A stretch of DNA of 64,000 bases, taken from NCBI GenBank assembly GCA_942493315.1, contig OW818690.1, positions 2,666,001 through 2,730,000 on the forward strand, given 5' to 3'. Shown here piece after piece: positions 43,452-52,112 of this stretch. Position 1 is the stretch's first letter; each line of letters opens with the position of its first letter. Below the pieces are notes generated by a model, which saw nothing but the letters and a program-made list of their open reading frames with translations, was not told the origin of the DNA and searched no databases. This DNA is from UBA5429 sp942493315. Its GTDB lineage: Bacteria; Bacteroidota; Bacteroidia; Bacteroidales; WCHB1-69. A program made the translations under genes and the position numbers.

Positions 43452-43459
43452 AAAAGTTG

Positions 43460-43467
43460 TATTTTTG
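43460..43467 (+). promoter_or_regulatory. -7 element for tRNA-Gly
   Basis: TATTTTTG, exact TAnnTTTG, 11 bp before the mature tRNA 5' end, at the normal distance for a tRNA promoter. No -33 TTG is found at 17-23 bp. Confidence 0.6.
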
Positions 43468-43478
43468 CAGTCCATTAA

Positions 43479-43551
43479 GCGAAAGTAGCTCAGTCGGTAG
43501 AGCATTAGCTTCCCAAGCTAAGGGTCGCGGGTTCGAATCCCGTTTTTCGCT
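43479..43551 (+). tRNA. tRNA-Gly(CCC)
   Basis: A 73-nt cloverleaf. Acceptor GCGAAAG pairs with TTTTCGC (one G-T). D arm GCTC/GAGC with loop AGTCGGTA. Anticodon stem TTAGC/GCTAA with loop TTCCCAA, giving anticodon CCC. T arm GCGGG/CCCGT with loop TTCGAAT. Discriminator base T, as in bacterial tRNA-Gly. The CCA end is not encoded (TCA follows). It reads the rare codon GGG. It has its own -7 element and an intrinsic terminator. Confidence 0.95.
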
Positions 43552-43554
43552 CAA

Positions 43555-43587
43555 AAAAAAAAGGTTGCTATTCAGCAACCTTTTTTT
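43555..43587. terminator. bidirectional intrinsic terminator after tRNA-Gly
   Basis: Stem GGTTGCT (43563-43569) with AGCAACC (43574-43580) and a 4-nt loop, flanked by an A-run on the left and seven T on the right. It ends the tRNA transcript and also the convergent minus-strand Omp28-like gene, which stops at 43607. Confidence 0.9.
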
Positions 43588-43606
43588 ATTTTATAGAAAA
43601 ATTCAA

Positions 43607-44383
43607 TTAGGGTCTAGACCAAGAACCATTGATAAATTTGTAAACAGGTTTATCTACACCGTCTTTTTGGTAAAGAACAACACTTGCATAGCAATTTGCT
43701 TTCACCCATGCAGGATTCATATAAAAAGCATGACGGAAGTTATTTTTTACACCTTGAGTTAAAGTAACAGGAACACCGTAAGTCATATTATTATAAGCTT
43801 TTCTAGAAACAAAGTTGTGTTTGAAGTCTGGATCAGAGATTCCGGTTTGTGGATATTGAAGTCCATCTTCCTGAACAACTACAGCCAAGTAATATTCACC
43901 TGGTGTATAACCTGTTAAAGTGTTAATAGAAGTGTAAACGATCATGGAGTCACCTACAATTTGATGTTTCATTGCAACTCCAGCTTTTGGAATTCTTGTC
44001 ATTAAAGTAGAAAGAGTCCCTTGATTGGTTGATTTGGTATCACCCATCCAAAAAGCGGGAATTCCGCCACCAGTTGTTCTATCATTATAAAAACCATTGT
44101 AAATAGTAGCGTTATAATTTGGATCTCCATCAGCTTTTACAACAATACCTACTACATGATTTAAGGCCACGCAGTTATCTAATAATTCAACACCCCATTG
44201 TCCACAATATACACACCAGTCAGCAGTATAATTGATTACTAATCCCCATTGAGTTGTACCGGGAGTAAGATCATCCCAAGGTGTTGGTTCTGGTTCCGGA
44301 TCGGGATCAACTGGATCTACACAAGAAACAACCACCAAAGAGGAAATTAATAAGATGATAAGTCCGAATAATAATTTTTTCAT
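43607..44383 (-). CDS. Omp28-like lipoprotein with CxxC
   Basis: A 258-residue lipoprotein (lipobox VVVSC, Cys21) with an acidic Pro-rich spacer (DPVDPDPEPEPTPWDD), then a thioredoxin-like start with NYTADWCVYCGQWGVELLDN (Cys57, Cys60). The rest resembles the Omp28 family (GYTPGEYYLAVVVQEDGLQYP; HNFVSRKAYNNMTYG). It is a paralogue of the Omp28 protein at 34208 but stands alone, without a TlpA or barrel partner. The CxxC suggests a surface redox-active or disulfide-containing domain. A -7 element (TATATTTG, 44427-44420) lies upstream. Confidence 0.8.
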   Translation of the reverse strand: MKKLLFGLIILLISSLVVVSCVDPVDPDPEPEPTPWDDLTPGTTQWGLVINYTADWCVYCGQWGVELLDNCVALNHVVGIVVKADGDPNYNATIYNGFYNDRTTGGGIPAFWMGDTKSTNQGTLSTLMTRIPKAGVAMKHQIVGDSMIVYTSINTLTGYTPGEYYLAVVVQEDGLQYPQTGISDPDFKHNFVSRKAYNNMTYGVPVTLTQGVKNNFRHAFYMNPAWVKANCYASVVLYQKDGVDKPVYKFINGSWSRP

Positions 44384-44492
44384 AAGATTTTAAATATTTG
44401 GTTAATAATTTTGGTTTTGCAAATATAAGAAAAAGAATTATATAAAAAGTTGCTTGATAAAACAGAAAAATGGAGAATTTTTTTAATTATTT

Positions 44493-44526
44493 TTGACTGT
44501 TTAAACTATTTTTTATCCTATCTTTG
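44493..44526 (+). promoter_or_regulatory. promoter of the zeta-like/recF unit
   Basis: TTG (44493-44495), 23 bp, TATCTTTG (44519-44526), followed by a 12-bp leader to the ATG at 44539. Both elements fit the Bacteroidota consensus. Confidence 0.68.
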
Positions 44527-44538
44527 CATTAGAATTTT

Positions 44539-45117
44539 ATGAAAAACATGTATATTATTTCCGGGTGTAATGGTGCAGGGAAAACTACTGCTGCTTTCTA
44601 TATGTTACCGGAAATGCTTGAGTGTAAAGAGTTTGTTAATCTTGATGAAATAGCTAGAGGTTTAAATCCTTTAAATCCTGATTCTGTGACATATCCTGCA
44701 GTGCGTCTTTTACATTCCCGATTAGAAAGTTTATTGAAAAAAGAAGCGAATTTTGCTGTTGAAACAACACTTTCGGCTCTTTCATATATAGAAAAGGTTC
44801 ACGTTGCTCAAGAAAAAGGTTTTGTTGTCAATTTATTGTTTTTTTGGTTGAATAGTACCGATTTGGCTATAGACCGCGTTAAATTGAGAGTTTCTCAAGG
44901 GGGGCATAATGTTCCACAAGATGTAATCATTCGAAGGTATGGAAGAGGATTATTCAATTTTTTTAATCATTATATGGATATTTGTGACAATGTGATGTTT
45001 TTCGACAATTCAGGTGAAAAACCACGCTTAATTATGGGAAGAGTTTTAAATAATGATAATGATATTTATGATACCGAGTTGTATAATAGTTTAAAAGATA
45101 GATACTTATTAAAATAA
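44539..45117 (+). CDS. zeta-toxin-like P-loop ATPase/kinase
   Basis: A 192-residue P-loop protein of the group often annotated as zeta toxin or 'predicted ABC-type ATPase' (COG4185). Walker A is GCNGAGKTT (residues 9-17). Then come NLDEIARGLNPLNPDS, the typical FAVETTLSAL segment, and RVKLRVSQGGHNVPQDVIIRRYGRG, where the basic residues would bind phosphates. Zeta toxins phosphorylate UDP-N-acetyl sugars. This solitary form has no visible epsilon-type antitoxin, so it may be a housekeeping nucleotide kinase instead. It ends 1 bp before recF and shares its promoter. Confidence 0.82.
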   Translation: MKNMYIISGCNGAGKTTAAFYMLPEMLECKEFVNLDEIARGLNPLNPDSVTYPAVRLLHSRLESLLKKEANFAVETTLSALSYIEKVHVAQEKGFVVNLLFFWLNSTDLAIDRVKLRVSQGGHNVPQDVIIRRYGRGLFNFFNHYMDICDNVMFFDNSGEKPRLIMGRVLNNDNDIYDTELYNSLKDRYLLK

Positions 45118-45118
45118 T

Positions 45119-46207
45119 ATGTTTTTAAAAAATCTTCAGGTAACTAATTTTAAAAATTATCAATCAGGTGAATTTCATTTTCATCCTAATGTTAATTGTA
45201 TTTTAGGAAATAATGGAAGTGGTAAAACCAATTTATTAGATGCTATCCACTATTTATCCTTTACCAAGAGTTATTTTTCAACTCAAGATCAATTCAGTAT
45301 CAAATTTAATGAAGAATTTTTTGCCATACATGGTTTATTTTCAAGGGAATGGGAAGATGAGTCAACGGAAAAAATCTCCTGTACTTTAAAAAATGGGAGA
45401 AAAAGTGTTAAAGCGAATCAAAAAGAATATGATCGATTAAGTGATCATATCGGACTCTACCCATTGATCATGATTTCACCTTACGATAATGATATTATCA
45501 ATGAAGGAAGTGATATACGTAGAAAATTTTTCGACATGATCATATCACAAACTGATAAAGAGTATCTCCATCAGCTGATTACATATCAAAAGGTATTACA
45601 ACAAAGGAATGTCACACTTAAGCAGATTTTGAATCATGAACATAACAATAGATCATTAATAGAGATCTATGATGATCAATTAGCGCCATTAGCACAACAT
45701 ATTTTTCAAAAAAGGGATCAATTTATTCAAACAATTAAGCCAAAATTTATTGAATATTATCAATTTTTATGTCAAAACAGCGAAGAAGTTTCGATTATAT
45801 ATGAATCTCAATTACATAAAAATCATTATCATAATCAGATAAAAGAGTTTGAAATACAAGACTTTAGATCAGGTTATTCCAACTTGGGTATCCATAAAGA
45901 TGATTTCAACTTTCTCATCAATCAAAATCCACTAAAAAGGTTTGGTTCACAGGGACAGCAAAAATCGTTTGCTTTAGCGATTAAGTTGGCACAGTACGAT
46001 TATCTGGTTGATCGTAAAGGGATTAAACCACTATTATTGTTAGATGATATTTTTGATAAATTGGATCAATTCCGGATCAATCAATTGTTAAATCTTGTTG
46101 GAGATCATCACTTTGGACAAGTATTTCTTACGGATACAGATGAAGATAAAATCAAGGAGATTTTAGACAGGCATCAGATTGCGCATTCGATTATAAAAAT
46201 TGTTTAG
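45119..46207 (+). CDS. recF: DNA replication and repair protein RecF
   Basis: A 362-residue SMC-like ATPase that loads RecA at single-strand gaps with RecO and RecR. Walker A is GNNGSGKTNLLDAIHYLSFTKSYF. The DIRRKFFDMIISQTDKEYL segment, the signature motif GSQGQQKSFALAIKLAQ and Walker B PLLLLDDIFDKLD are all present. Length is normal. It is fused tightly to the zeta-like gene (1 bp) instead of lying in the dnaA-dnaN-recF-gyrB order of other phyla. A heptamer repeat and a terminator follow the stop codon. Confidence 0.96.
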   Translation: MFLKNLQVTNFKNYQSGEFHFHPNVNCILGNNGSGKTNLLDAIHYLSFTKSYFSTQDQFSIKFNEEFFAIHGLFSREWEDESTEKISCTLKNGRKSVKANQKEYDRLSDHIGLYPLIMISPYDNDIINEGSDIRRKFFDMIISQTDKEYLHQLITYQKVLQQRNVTLKQILNHEHNNRSLIEIYDDQLAPLAQHIFQKRDQFIQTIKPKFIEYYQFLCQNSEEVSIIYESQLHKNHYHNQIKEFEIQDFRSGYSNLGIHKDDFNFLINQNPLKRFGSQGQQKSFALAIKLAQYDYLVDRKGIKPLLLLDDIFDKLDQFRINQLLNLVGDHHFGQVFLTDTDEDKIKEILDRHQIAHSIIKIV

Positions 46208-46208
46208 G

Positions 46209-46240
46209 ATAAGGGCTAAAGGCTAATGGTTAAGGGCTAA
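46209..46240. repeat. heptamer tandem repeat GGGCTAA
   Basis: Four consecutive 7-bp units GGGCTAA, AGGCTAA, TGGTTAA and GGGCTAA, directly after the recF stop codon. The orientation, read on the coding strand of the preceding gene, is the same purine-rich one as at the other heptamer loci. It is degenerate but clearly periodic. Confidence 0.7.
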
Positions 46241-46243
46241 TAT

Positions 46244-46275
46244 AAAAAAAGGGCACATGTTATGTGCCCTTTTTT
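46244..46275. terminator. bidirectional terminator (recF / DUF4412-like gene)
   Basis: Stem GGGCACAT (46251-46258) pairing with ATGTGCCC (46262-46269) and a 3-nt loop, with seven A upstream and six T downstream. It serves the convergent genes on both strands. Confidence 0.88.
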
Positions 46276-46296
46276 GTTTTATAAATTGAGAATGAA

Positions 46297-46986
46297 TTAT
46301 TGGCCACCGCCTAATTTTTTCATCAAATCTTCTTGATCTTTAACAAATTCCGCATTAGCAGGTAGTAAGAAATCAACCTCGGTCATTTTTATAGTAGTAT
46401 TAATTGAAGATGCTTCTAAAACAACGATAGCACCAGGAGCTTCTTCTCCATATTCTTGTTCGATTCTTAATGGAAAACCAACTAACCCTGGATATTGAGT
46501 ATTTAATTTATCCGTATTATTAATATCATTAGAAACATAATAAACAACATTTTCTTCTTCATCAGTTTCCAAATCTGTAACAGTACATGTTACTTTTTTA
46601 CATTTATAACCGGCAATTTCTTTAACTTCATCAGTATAAACATATTTAAAATCATATAATTTTAATTTTTCTTTTAAAGATTCCATGGTTGTTTCCATTA
46701 CATAAGGAGAATGACCCGGAACTTCAAAAACAACATCTGTTTTTGCACTATCTCCATTCACTATACTGGTTATGATTACTCCTGGTTGAGGTTTATAAAT
46801 TGTTTTGGAAAAATTTCCATAAACGAAGATCTCATTATCAGGAATTTGTTCAGAGGTGATATTTGGATCATCGGTACCTGTGATGGTTGTTTTAAAAGTA
46901 ATAACACCTGAAAATGTGTTTTGTGCCAATAACGTAGTAGTTCCTAATACTACCAATGTTATAAGTAGAAGACTAATTTTTTTCAT
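46297..46986 (-). CDS. DUF4412-like secreted protein
   Basis: A 229-residue exported protein with signal peptide (MKKISLLLITLVVLGTTTLLAQ). The mature domain resembles DUF4412/outer-membrane LolA-like proteins: FSGVITFKTTITG, DNEIFVYGNFSKTIYK, EIAGYKCKKVTCTV, ENVVYYVSNDINNT and GFPLRIEQEYG. The 'AGYKCKK' motif is typical of this group and of GLPGLI proteins. It may bind lipid or an envelope component; function unproven. It is a single gene, convergent with recF and 52 bp downstream of lepB's stop-side neighbourhood on the same strand. Confidence 0.65.
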   Translation of the reverse strand: MKKISLLLITLVVLGTTTLLAQNTFSGVITFKTTITGTDDPNITSEQIPDNEIFVYGNFSKTIYKPQPGVIITSIVNGDSAKTDVVFEVPGHSPYVMETTMESLKEKLKLYDFKYVYTDEVKEIAGYKCKKVTCTVTDLETDEEENVVYYVSNDINNTDKLNTQYPGLVGFPLRIEQEYGEEAPGAIVVLEASSINTTIKMTEVDFLLPANAEFVKDQEDLMKKLGGGQ

Positions 46987-47038
46987 TTTTTATAATTTTT
47001 AATTAATATTTTCGAATTGCAAAAGTATAATTTTTTCT

Positions 47039-48676
47039 TTATTCGTTGGAGCAACCTTTAAACATTCTATTCCAGCGAATTTTTCCTTCAGAAATAGATT
47101 TGAATTTATCTAACGACAACCAAACAAACCAAACTTTACCAACAATATGATTTTCAGGAACAAAACCCCAGAATCTGGAGTCAGCAGAGTTGTGTCTGTT
47201 ATCTCCCATCATAAAATAGTAATCCATTTTAAATGTATAAGAGGTTGCTACTTTTCCATTGATAAATATTTTATGATCATTTATGGTTAATTCATTTTTT
47301 TCATAATTTCTAATAATTTTATCATAAAAAACAATGGTAGAATCATTTATAGGAACTGTAACTCCTTTTTTTGGAACCGTAATGGGACCAAAATTATCTT
47401 TATTCCATTTACATCTTGGATCATGAGGAATAATAGAGTATTCAAAATCGCCAGGTTTATCAATAACGGGAACTACTTTTAGTCCCATTTTTTGAATTTG
47501 AGCCACTTGTTTATTATTGATATTAAAAAGCCAGATAGAATCATTGATTTTATAATAATCTTCCTCGTTTATATCTAATTTTTGTCTTTTGTTTGAATTT
47601 AAGCCAATTTTTAAAGGATCAATTACCTGATAAGATGATTGAATTCGTTTTGGATTATGAGCCGGAGATCCATTAATATAAAGCTGTGCGTTGATAATTT
47701 CAATTTTATCTCCGGGAATTGCGACACATCTTTTTACATAATTTTCCCTTTTGTCCACGGGTCTTGCAATCACTTTATATTCTTGTGCCACAACATCTTT
47801 AGCTTTTCCCGGATAATAAGCGCCTGGATATTTGGAATTAATAACATTATATCCATCAATGGAATATTTGGCAATGGCTTGGTTTTTAACATAATCAGGG
47901 GCATTTGGATTTAATAAACCTTCAAATTCACGAACAATAGCATAATAGCTTTCATTTTGACGTTCAACAGCTACAGTATCGCCATCCGGATAATTAAAAA
48001 CAACTACATCTCCTCTTTTAATATTTTTAATATTCGGGAATTTCATATAGGGTAATTTAATCCATTCCAAATAAGATTTTGTTGAAGTAGTTAGAGGGAT
48101 TGTATGATGAACAAATGGTATAGCTAAGGGTGTAATTGGAATTCTTGGTCCATAAGATACTTTATCCACCGCTAAATAATCTCCCACCATCAATGAACTT
48201 TCCATAGAGGATGTAGGAATAGCGTAAAATTCAAATAAGAAAGTTCTGATAATATAGGCAGCAGCAACAGCAAAAATAAGAGCATCACCCCAATCACGGG
48301 CAGTACTTTTTTTAAATTTGGGTAGTTGATCAAGGGTCACATATTTTTCTTTTTTGGAAAAACCGATATAGGGAAGATAAAACATATAGAAAAAAGTGCC
48401 GGGTAGAAGATACAGATAACTTGTTTTCCCATAAAGTCTTATGGTTTTCCAAACCATCATATAAAACATAAAGATGGTAATAAAAGGGAAACAGATCAGT
48501 AGCATCCACCACCAAGGTTTTGAAATAACTTTAAGCCAAATCCAGAAATTGTAAATTGGGATTAAACTCAACAAAGGGTTTTTATTTGCTTTTTTAAATA
48601 CACCCCATAAACCGATTTGAAAACCGATTATTGAAATGATGAGCCAGATGTAAACGAATAATGGAGAAAGTGACAT
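47039..48676 (-). CDS. lepB: signal peptidase I, large Bacteroidota form
   Basis: A 545-residue signal peptidase I that cleaves signal peptides at the periplasmic face. The N-terminal ~100 residues hold several hydrophobic helices (DUF5684-like). The catalytic domain follows: FYAIPTSSMESSLMVGDYLAVDK with Ser157, and RENYVKRCVAIPGDKIEI with the general-base Lys315. Near the C-terminus are YYFMMGDNRHNSADSRFWGFVP and VWFVWLSLDKF. A ~180-residue insertion between the catalytic boxes and the C-terminal box explains the length. It is the last gene of the PUR-parA-parB-DUF5683-dapB-lepB unit. Confidence 0.95.
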   Translation of the reverse strand: MSLSPLFVYIWLIISIIGFQIGLWGVFKKANKNPLLSLIPIYNFWIWLKVISKPWWWMLLICFPFITIFMFYMMVWKTIRLYGKTSYLYLLPGTFFYMFYLPYIGFSKKEKYVTLDQLPKFKKSTARDWGDALIFAVAAAYIIRTFLFEFYAIPTSSMESSLMVGDYLAVDKVSYGPRIPITPLAIPFVHHTIPLTTSTKSYLEWIKLPYMKFPNIKNIKRGDVVVFNYPDGDTVAVERQNESYYAIVREFEGLLNPNAPDYVKNQAIAKYSIDGYNVINSKYPGAYYPGKAKDVVAQEYKVIARPVDKRENYVKRCVAIPGDKIEIINAQLYINGSPAHNPKRIQSSYQVIDPLKIGLNSNKRQKLDINEEDYYKINDSIWLFNINNKQVAQIQKMGLKVVPVIDKPGDFEYSIIPHDPRCKWNKDNFGPITVPKKGVTVPINDSTIVFYDKIIRNYEKNELTINDHKIFINGKVATSYTFKMDYYFMMGDNRHNSADSRFWGFVPENHIVGKVWFVWLSLDKFKSISEGKIRWNRMFKGCSNE

Positions 48677-48702
48677 ATAGTTTGTATTAAAGTATTTAAA
48701 AA

Positions 48703-49425
48703 TTATATTTTAGTATAAATTTCAGAAATATTATAAATTCCGGGATTATTAATCAGCCAGATCGCCGATTTTACGGCACCAACAGCAAAACCAACACGAT
48801 TATTAGCCCGATGAGATATAGTAAGTGTGTCTTCATTTGAAGAAAATGTTACATGATGTTCACCAACAGCTTCCCCTACTCTATGAGAAAAAACAGGGAT
48901 TTGGTTCTCCGCAGTTTGATTTTCAGCAATCCATTCAGTATAATGATCTAATTGAGCAATCATCAATTCAGCGGTAGTTATAGCTGTTCCACTGGGAGCA
49001 TCTTTTTTGGTAATATGGTGTGTTTCATCAATTTGAGGATGATATTGATCCATAGTATTCATCATTTTTGACAAATAGGAAACGGTAGCAAAAAAAAGAT
49101 TAGCTCCAATCGAGAAGTTAGACCCATAAATAAAGGAAACATTAGCTTGATGAAAAAGGTCGATTACATCATAAAAATGAGAATACCAACCTGTTGTACC
49201 AGAAACTACCGGGATTTTAAGAGCAATACATTTTTTAAAATTATCAATAGCTAATTCAGGGATTGAAAACTCAATGGCCACATCACATTTTTTCAATGAA
49301 TCAAGTTTTTCAGTCCACTCTAATTCATTGTCAATAGTTGCGCTAACTTGCACATTCATAAGATGAAGTATTTTTTCAACTTCATGACCCATTTTTCCAT
49401 ATCCAATAATTGCCACTTTCAACAT
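48703..49425 (-). CDS. dapB: 4-hydroxy-tetrahydrodipicolinate reductase
   Basis: A 240-residue NAD(P)H-dependent DapB of the diaminopimelate/lysine pathway, supplying peptidoglycan cross-link precursors. Motifs: VAIIGYGKMGHEVEKI (nucleotide-binding), SGTTGWYSH, and the signature ETHHITKKDAPSGTAITTAE with the catalytic His and Lys; the C-terminal VGAVKSAIWLINNPGIY also fits. It is slightly short but within the range for this phylum. It is adjacent to DUF5683 (no spacer) and 26 bp before lepB, within an operon for envelope growth and chromosome segregation. Confidence 0.96.
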   Translation of the reverse strand: MLKVAIIGYGKMGHEVEKILHLMNVQVSATIDNELEWTEKLDSLKKCDVAIEFSIPELAIDNFKKCIALKIPVVSGTTGWYSHFYDVIDLFHQANVSFIYGSNFSIGANLFFATVSYLSKMMNTMDQYHPQIDETHHITKKDAPSGTAITTAELMIAQLDHYTEWIAENQTAENQIPVFSHRVGEAVGEHHVTFSSNEDTLTISHRANNRVGFAVGAVKSAIWLINNPGIYNISEIYTKI

Positions 49426-50004
49426 CTATTTCAGTTTAAATTTTAGTCCAATGGAAGGTGTAAAACAATATGATCCAAGAATATAATTTGTTTGCACAGT
49501 AGGTTTTATAATCATTGAAAGATCATCAGAAATATCAAAATAATAAAGATGCGCATCCACAGCAGCGTCAATAATATTTAAAGTATACATAATGGCAAAA
49601 GCAGCAATTGCAATCTCCATTCTACTTCTATAAGTATTTCTAAGAGCTAAAATATTATCTGTCAGTTTATCTTCTAATTCAGGATATAAAAAAGGTGCAT
49701 TGTTATTAATTCTATATACATATTCTCTTCTGTAATACTGAGAAGTATTGTTAAAATAATAAATAAAATAGGCTGCAGTACCTAATCCAGCATAAATCAC
49801 AGGAACTTTCCAGTATTTTTTATTATAAACTTGTCCTGCCCCGGGAATAATAGAAAGATAAGACGCCAATTTTGGGCTATGTTTCTTTACAGACAAAACA
49901 TTAAGATCAGGAAGTTTAGGGGTTGTATCGGATTGAGTGAACCCATTTAAAATAAAAAAAATGAAAATGATCCAAATAGATAAGATAGTTTTCATTTTTT
50001 TCAT
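49426..50004 (-). CDS. DUF5683 domain protein
   Basis: A 192-residue protein annotated as DUF5683 in Bacteroidota. It has an N-terminal signal or anchor sequence (ILSIWIIFIFFILNGFTQ), then SPKLASYLSIIPGAGQVYNKKYWKVPVIYAG with further hydrophobic segments (AAYFIYYFNNTSQYYRREY; IAIAAFAIMYTLNIIDAAVDAHL). The GAGQVYNKKYWK stretch is the family's most conserved part. The function is unknown; its fixed place between parB and dapB suggests an envelope or cell-cycle role. It abuts dapB without spacer and follows parB by 41 bp. Confidence 0.85.
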   Translation of the reverse strand: MKKMKTILSIWIIFIFFILNGFTQSDTTPKLPDLNVLSVKKHSPKLASYLSIIPGAGQVYNKKYWKVPVIYAGLGTAAYFIYYFNNTSQYYRREYVYRINNNAPFLYPELEDKLTDNILALRNTYRSRMEIAIAAFAIMYTLNIIDAAVDAHLYYFDISDDLSMIIKPTVQTNYILGSYCFTPSIGLKFKLK

Positions 50005-50045
50005 TATATAAAATTTTCCGTAAAAACGTAAATATAAAATAAATA

Positions 50046-50936
50046 TTATAATTTACTTAATCTTTCAATAATTTTGTTCAATTCATCTTCCGAGGAAAAA
50101 GGGATTGAGATTTTACCTTTACCGGATAATTCTTTAGCAATTTTTACTTTTGAATTTAATTTTTTGGATAATTCAGTAGAAAAGTTAATTAAATTATCGG
50201 ATAAGTTAATTTTAACTTTTGTTTTAGTTCCTTGAGGATTTTGATTATATTTTTTAACAAGAGATTCTGTTTGTCTCACAGAAAGGGCTTGATCTACAAT
50301 TTCTTTAACAATTTTGGATTGAATTGTTTCATCATCGATAATTACAAAAGCTCTTGCATGCCCCATAGATATTTTCTTATCACGAACAGCAATTTGAGCT
50401 TCTCTTGAGAGTTTTAAAAGGCGGAGATAGTTTGTAATTGTTGTTCTATCTTTTCCAACTTTATTACTCAATTCTTCGTGAGATAATTCACATTCATCCA
50501 GTAATCTTTGGTAAGAAACGGCAATTTCTATAGCGTTAAGGTTTTCACGTTGAACATTTTCAACGAGAGCCATTTGAAGAGACATCAAATCATCTGCAGT
50601 TCTAACATACGCAGGTATTTCAGTCAATCCGGCCATTTTAGATGCTCTCCATCTACGTTCTCCTGAGATCAGTTGGTATTTACCGTGGGTAATTGGTCTA
50701 ACAGTAATAGGTTGAATCAACCCATAAGTTCTGATTGAGATTGCTAATTCTTCAAGAGATTTAATATCAAAATCGGTTCTAGGTTGGTGAGGGTTTAGTT
50801 CAATGGATTCAATTTTAATAAGTGTTCCAGGATCACTTTTAGCATTAATAACAGATTCGGCCACTACAGGAATTTCAGCACCACCTAAGAGGGTTCCGAG
50901 TCCTCTACCTAAACGATTTGGAGTTTTCTTTTCCAT
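50046..50936 (-). CDS. parB: chromosome partitioning protein ParB
   Basis: A 296-residue ParB/Spo0J CTPase that binds parS sites and spreads on the chromosome. Features: RLGRGLGTLLGG N-terminus, ELNPHQPRTDFD, the GERRWRASKMAGLTEIPAYV CTP-binding motif, an HTH region (ELSNKVGKDRTTITNYLRLL) and a short C-terminal dimerisation segment. The start codon overlaps the parA stop (TAATG), so translation is coupled. No parS palindrome is recognised in this window. Confidence 0.96.
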   Translation of the reverse strand: MEKKTPNRLGRGLGTLLGGAEIPVVAESVINAKSDPGTLIKIESIELNPHQPRTDFDIKSLEELAISIRTYGLIQPITVRPITHGKYQLISGERRWRASKMAGLTEIPAYVRTADDLMSLQMALVENVQRENLNAIEIAVSYQRLLDECELSHEELSNKVGKDRTTITNYLRLLKLSREAQIAVRDKKISMGHARAFVIIDDETIQSKIVKEIVDQALSVRQTESLVKKYNQNPQGTKTKVKINLSDNLINFSTELSKKLNSKVKIAKELSGKGKISIPFSSEDELNKIIERLSKL

Positions 50937-51718
50937 TATAATTCATGTTTAATTAGGCCATTTTTCAACAAAACTTCTTTAGCTAAGCTCATATAATTAG
51001 CAGTTCCTCTTGATTTTATGTCATACATAATACTAGGGACACCATTACTATGAGCTTCACTAATTTTGATATTTCTTGTAATCATGGAATCAAAAACTAC
51101 ACTTTTACAATATTGGCGAACATCAGCCACAACAGCATTAGAGTGAGCAGTTCTGGAATCGTACATAGTTAGAAGAATACCTTCAATAGTAAGATTAGGA
51201 TTCATTCCACTTTGAACAATTCGAACCGTATTTAACAATTTTCCGAGTCCTTCGAGCGCGAAATATTCACATTGAACAGGAATAATTACAGAATCTGATG
51301 CTACTAAAGCATTTACAGTGATTAGTCCTAATGAAGGGGCACAGTCTATAATGATAAAATCGTAATTATTTTTCACAGATTGGAGGGCATCCTTGAGGCG
51401 ATACTCTCTCCTATCCAGTGTAATCATTTCTAATTCAGCACCAACTAAATCAATATGTGAAGGTAAGATATCTAGGTTTGGGGTATTAGAATGTTGGATA
51501 ATATCTGCTAAAAACTGATCGCCCATTAAGCAATCATAAATACAAAACTCTACATCATTTTCCTGAAGACCCACAGCCATAGTGGCATTTGCTTGAGGAT
51601 CAGCATCAATTAACAATGTTTTATATTCTAAAATAGCAAGAGAAGCTGCCAAATTAACAGCAGTTGTTGTTTTACCAACTCCACCTTTTTGGTTAACGAC
51701 AGCAATAATTTTCCCCAT
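50936..51718 (-). CDS. parA: chromosome partitioning ATPase ParA
   Basis: A 260-residue ParA/Soj ATPase with deviant Walker A VNQKGGVGKTTTAVNLAASLA, DADPQANATMAVG, IIDCAPSLGLITVNAL (Walker B) and PVQCEYFALEGLGKLLNTV. It moves ParB-bound origins along the nucleoid. It is 2 bp downstream of the PUR/DUF3276 gene and overlaps parB. Length and motifs are standard. Confidence 0.97.
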   Translation of the reverse strand: MGKIIAVVNQKGGVGKTTTAVNLAASLAILEYKTLLIDADPQANATMAVGLQENDVEFCIYDCLMGDQFLADIIQHSNTPNLDILPSHIDLVGAELEMITLDRREYRLKDALQSVKNNYDFIIIDCAPSLGLITVNALVASDSVIIPVQCEYFALEGLGKLLNTVRIVQSGMNPNLTIEGILLTMYDSRTAHSNAVVADVRQYCKSVVFDSMITRNIKISEAHSNGVPSIMYDIKSRGTANYMSLAKEVLLKNGLIKHEL

Positions 51719-51720
51719 TA

Positions 51721-52047
51721 TTATGCCTCCAAATCTTCAAAATTAAAATCAGATTTACGATTTTCTGAAGTTTGATCAAATAAAGATTCATCAGGAAGAA
51801 CACCTGTTTCAATAAATTCTAAAACACCTTGAAGAGCATTTTGAAATTTTAAAAAATCTTCTTTGTATAAAAAAAGTTTATGTTTTTCATAGAAGAAACT
51901 TCCATTGTCAGGATTAAATTTTCTCTTACTCTCTGTAATGGTAAGATATTTTTCGTCACTTTTAGTTGTTTTAACATCAAAAAAGTAAGTACGTTTTCCC
52001 GCTCTCACTGCTCTTGACAATACTTCATTTTTTTCTAAATTTTCCAT
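51721..52047 (-). CDS. DUF3276/PUR-domain ssDNA/RNA-binding protein
   Basis: A 108-residue protein of the Bacteroidota PUR (DUF3276) family, related in fold to the PUR-alpha nucleic-acid-binding repeat: RAVRAGKRTYFFDVKTTKSDEKYLTITESKRKF, then FFYEKHKLFLYKEDFLKFQNALQGVLEFI. The C-terminal tail is acidic (SDFNFEDLEA). It probably binds single-stranded DNA or RNA. It is the first gene of the parA-parB-DUF5683-dapB-lepB unit, with a -7 element (TATCTTTG) at 52093-52086. Confidence 0.88.
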   Translation of the reverse strand: MENLEKNEVLSRAVRAGKRTYFFDVKTTKSDEKYLTITESKRKFNPDNGSFFYEKHKLFLYKEDFLKFQNALQGVLEFIETGVLPDESLFDQTSENRKSDFNFEDLEA

Positions 52048-52085
52048 CTCACACTTTTTTATGTTGTTATTATGATTTTAATGCG

Positions 52086-52093
52086 CAAAGATA
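52086..52093 (-). promoter_or_regulatory. -7 element for the PUR-parAB operon
   Basis: Minus-strand TATCTTTG, exact TAnnTTTG, 38 bp upstream of the PUR-protein ATG. No TTG at the standard -33 position. Confidence 0.5.
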
Positions 52094-52112
52094 CTATAAA
52101 AAAATATCTGAA

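Noticed and set aside
43273..43578. Minus-strand frame over the tRNA-Gly region
   Set aside because: It overlaps the tRNA cloverleaf and terminator, and its residues come from the reverse of the tRNA sequence.
50046..52047. parS site near parAB
   Set aside because: A TGTTTCACGTGAAACA-like palindrome was looked for. Only a loose partial match inside parB (around 50270) was seen, which is not convincing.
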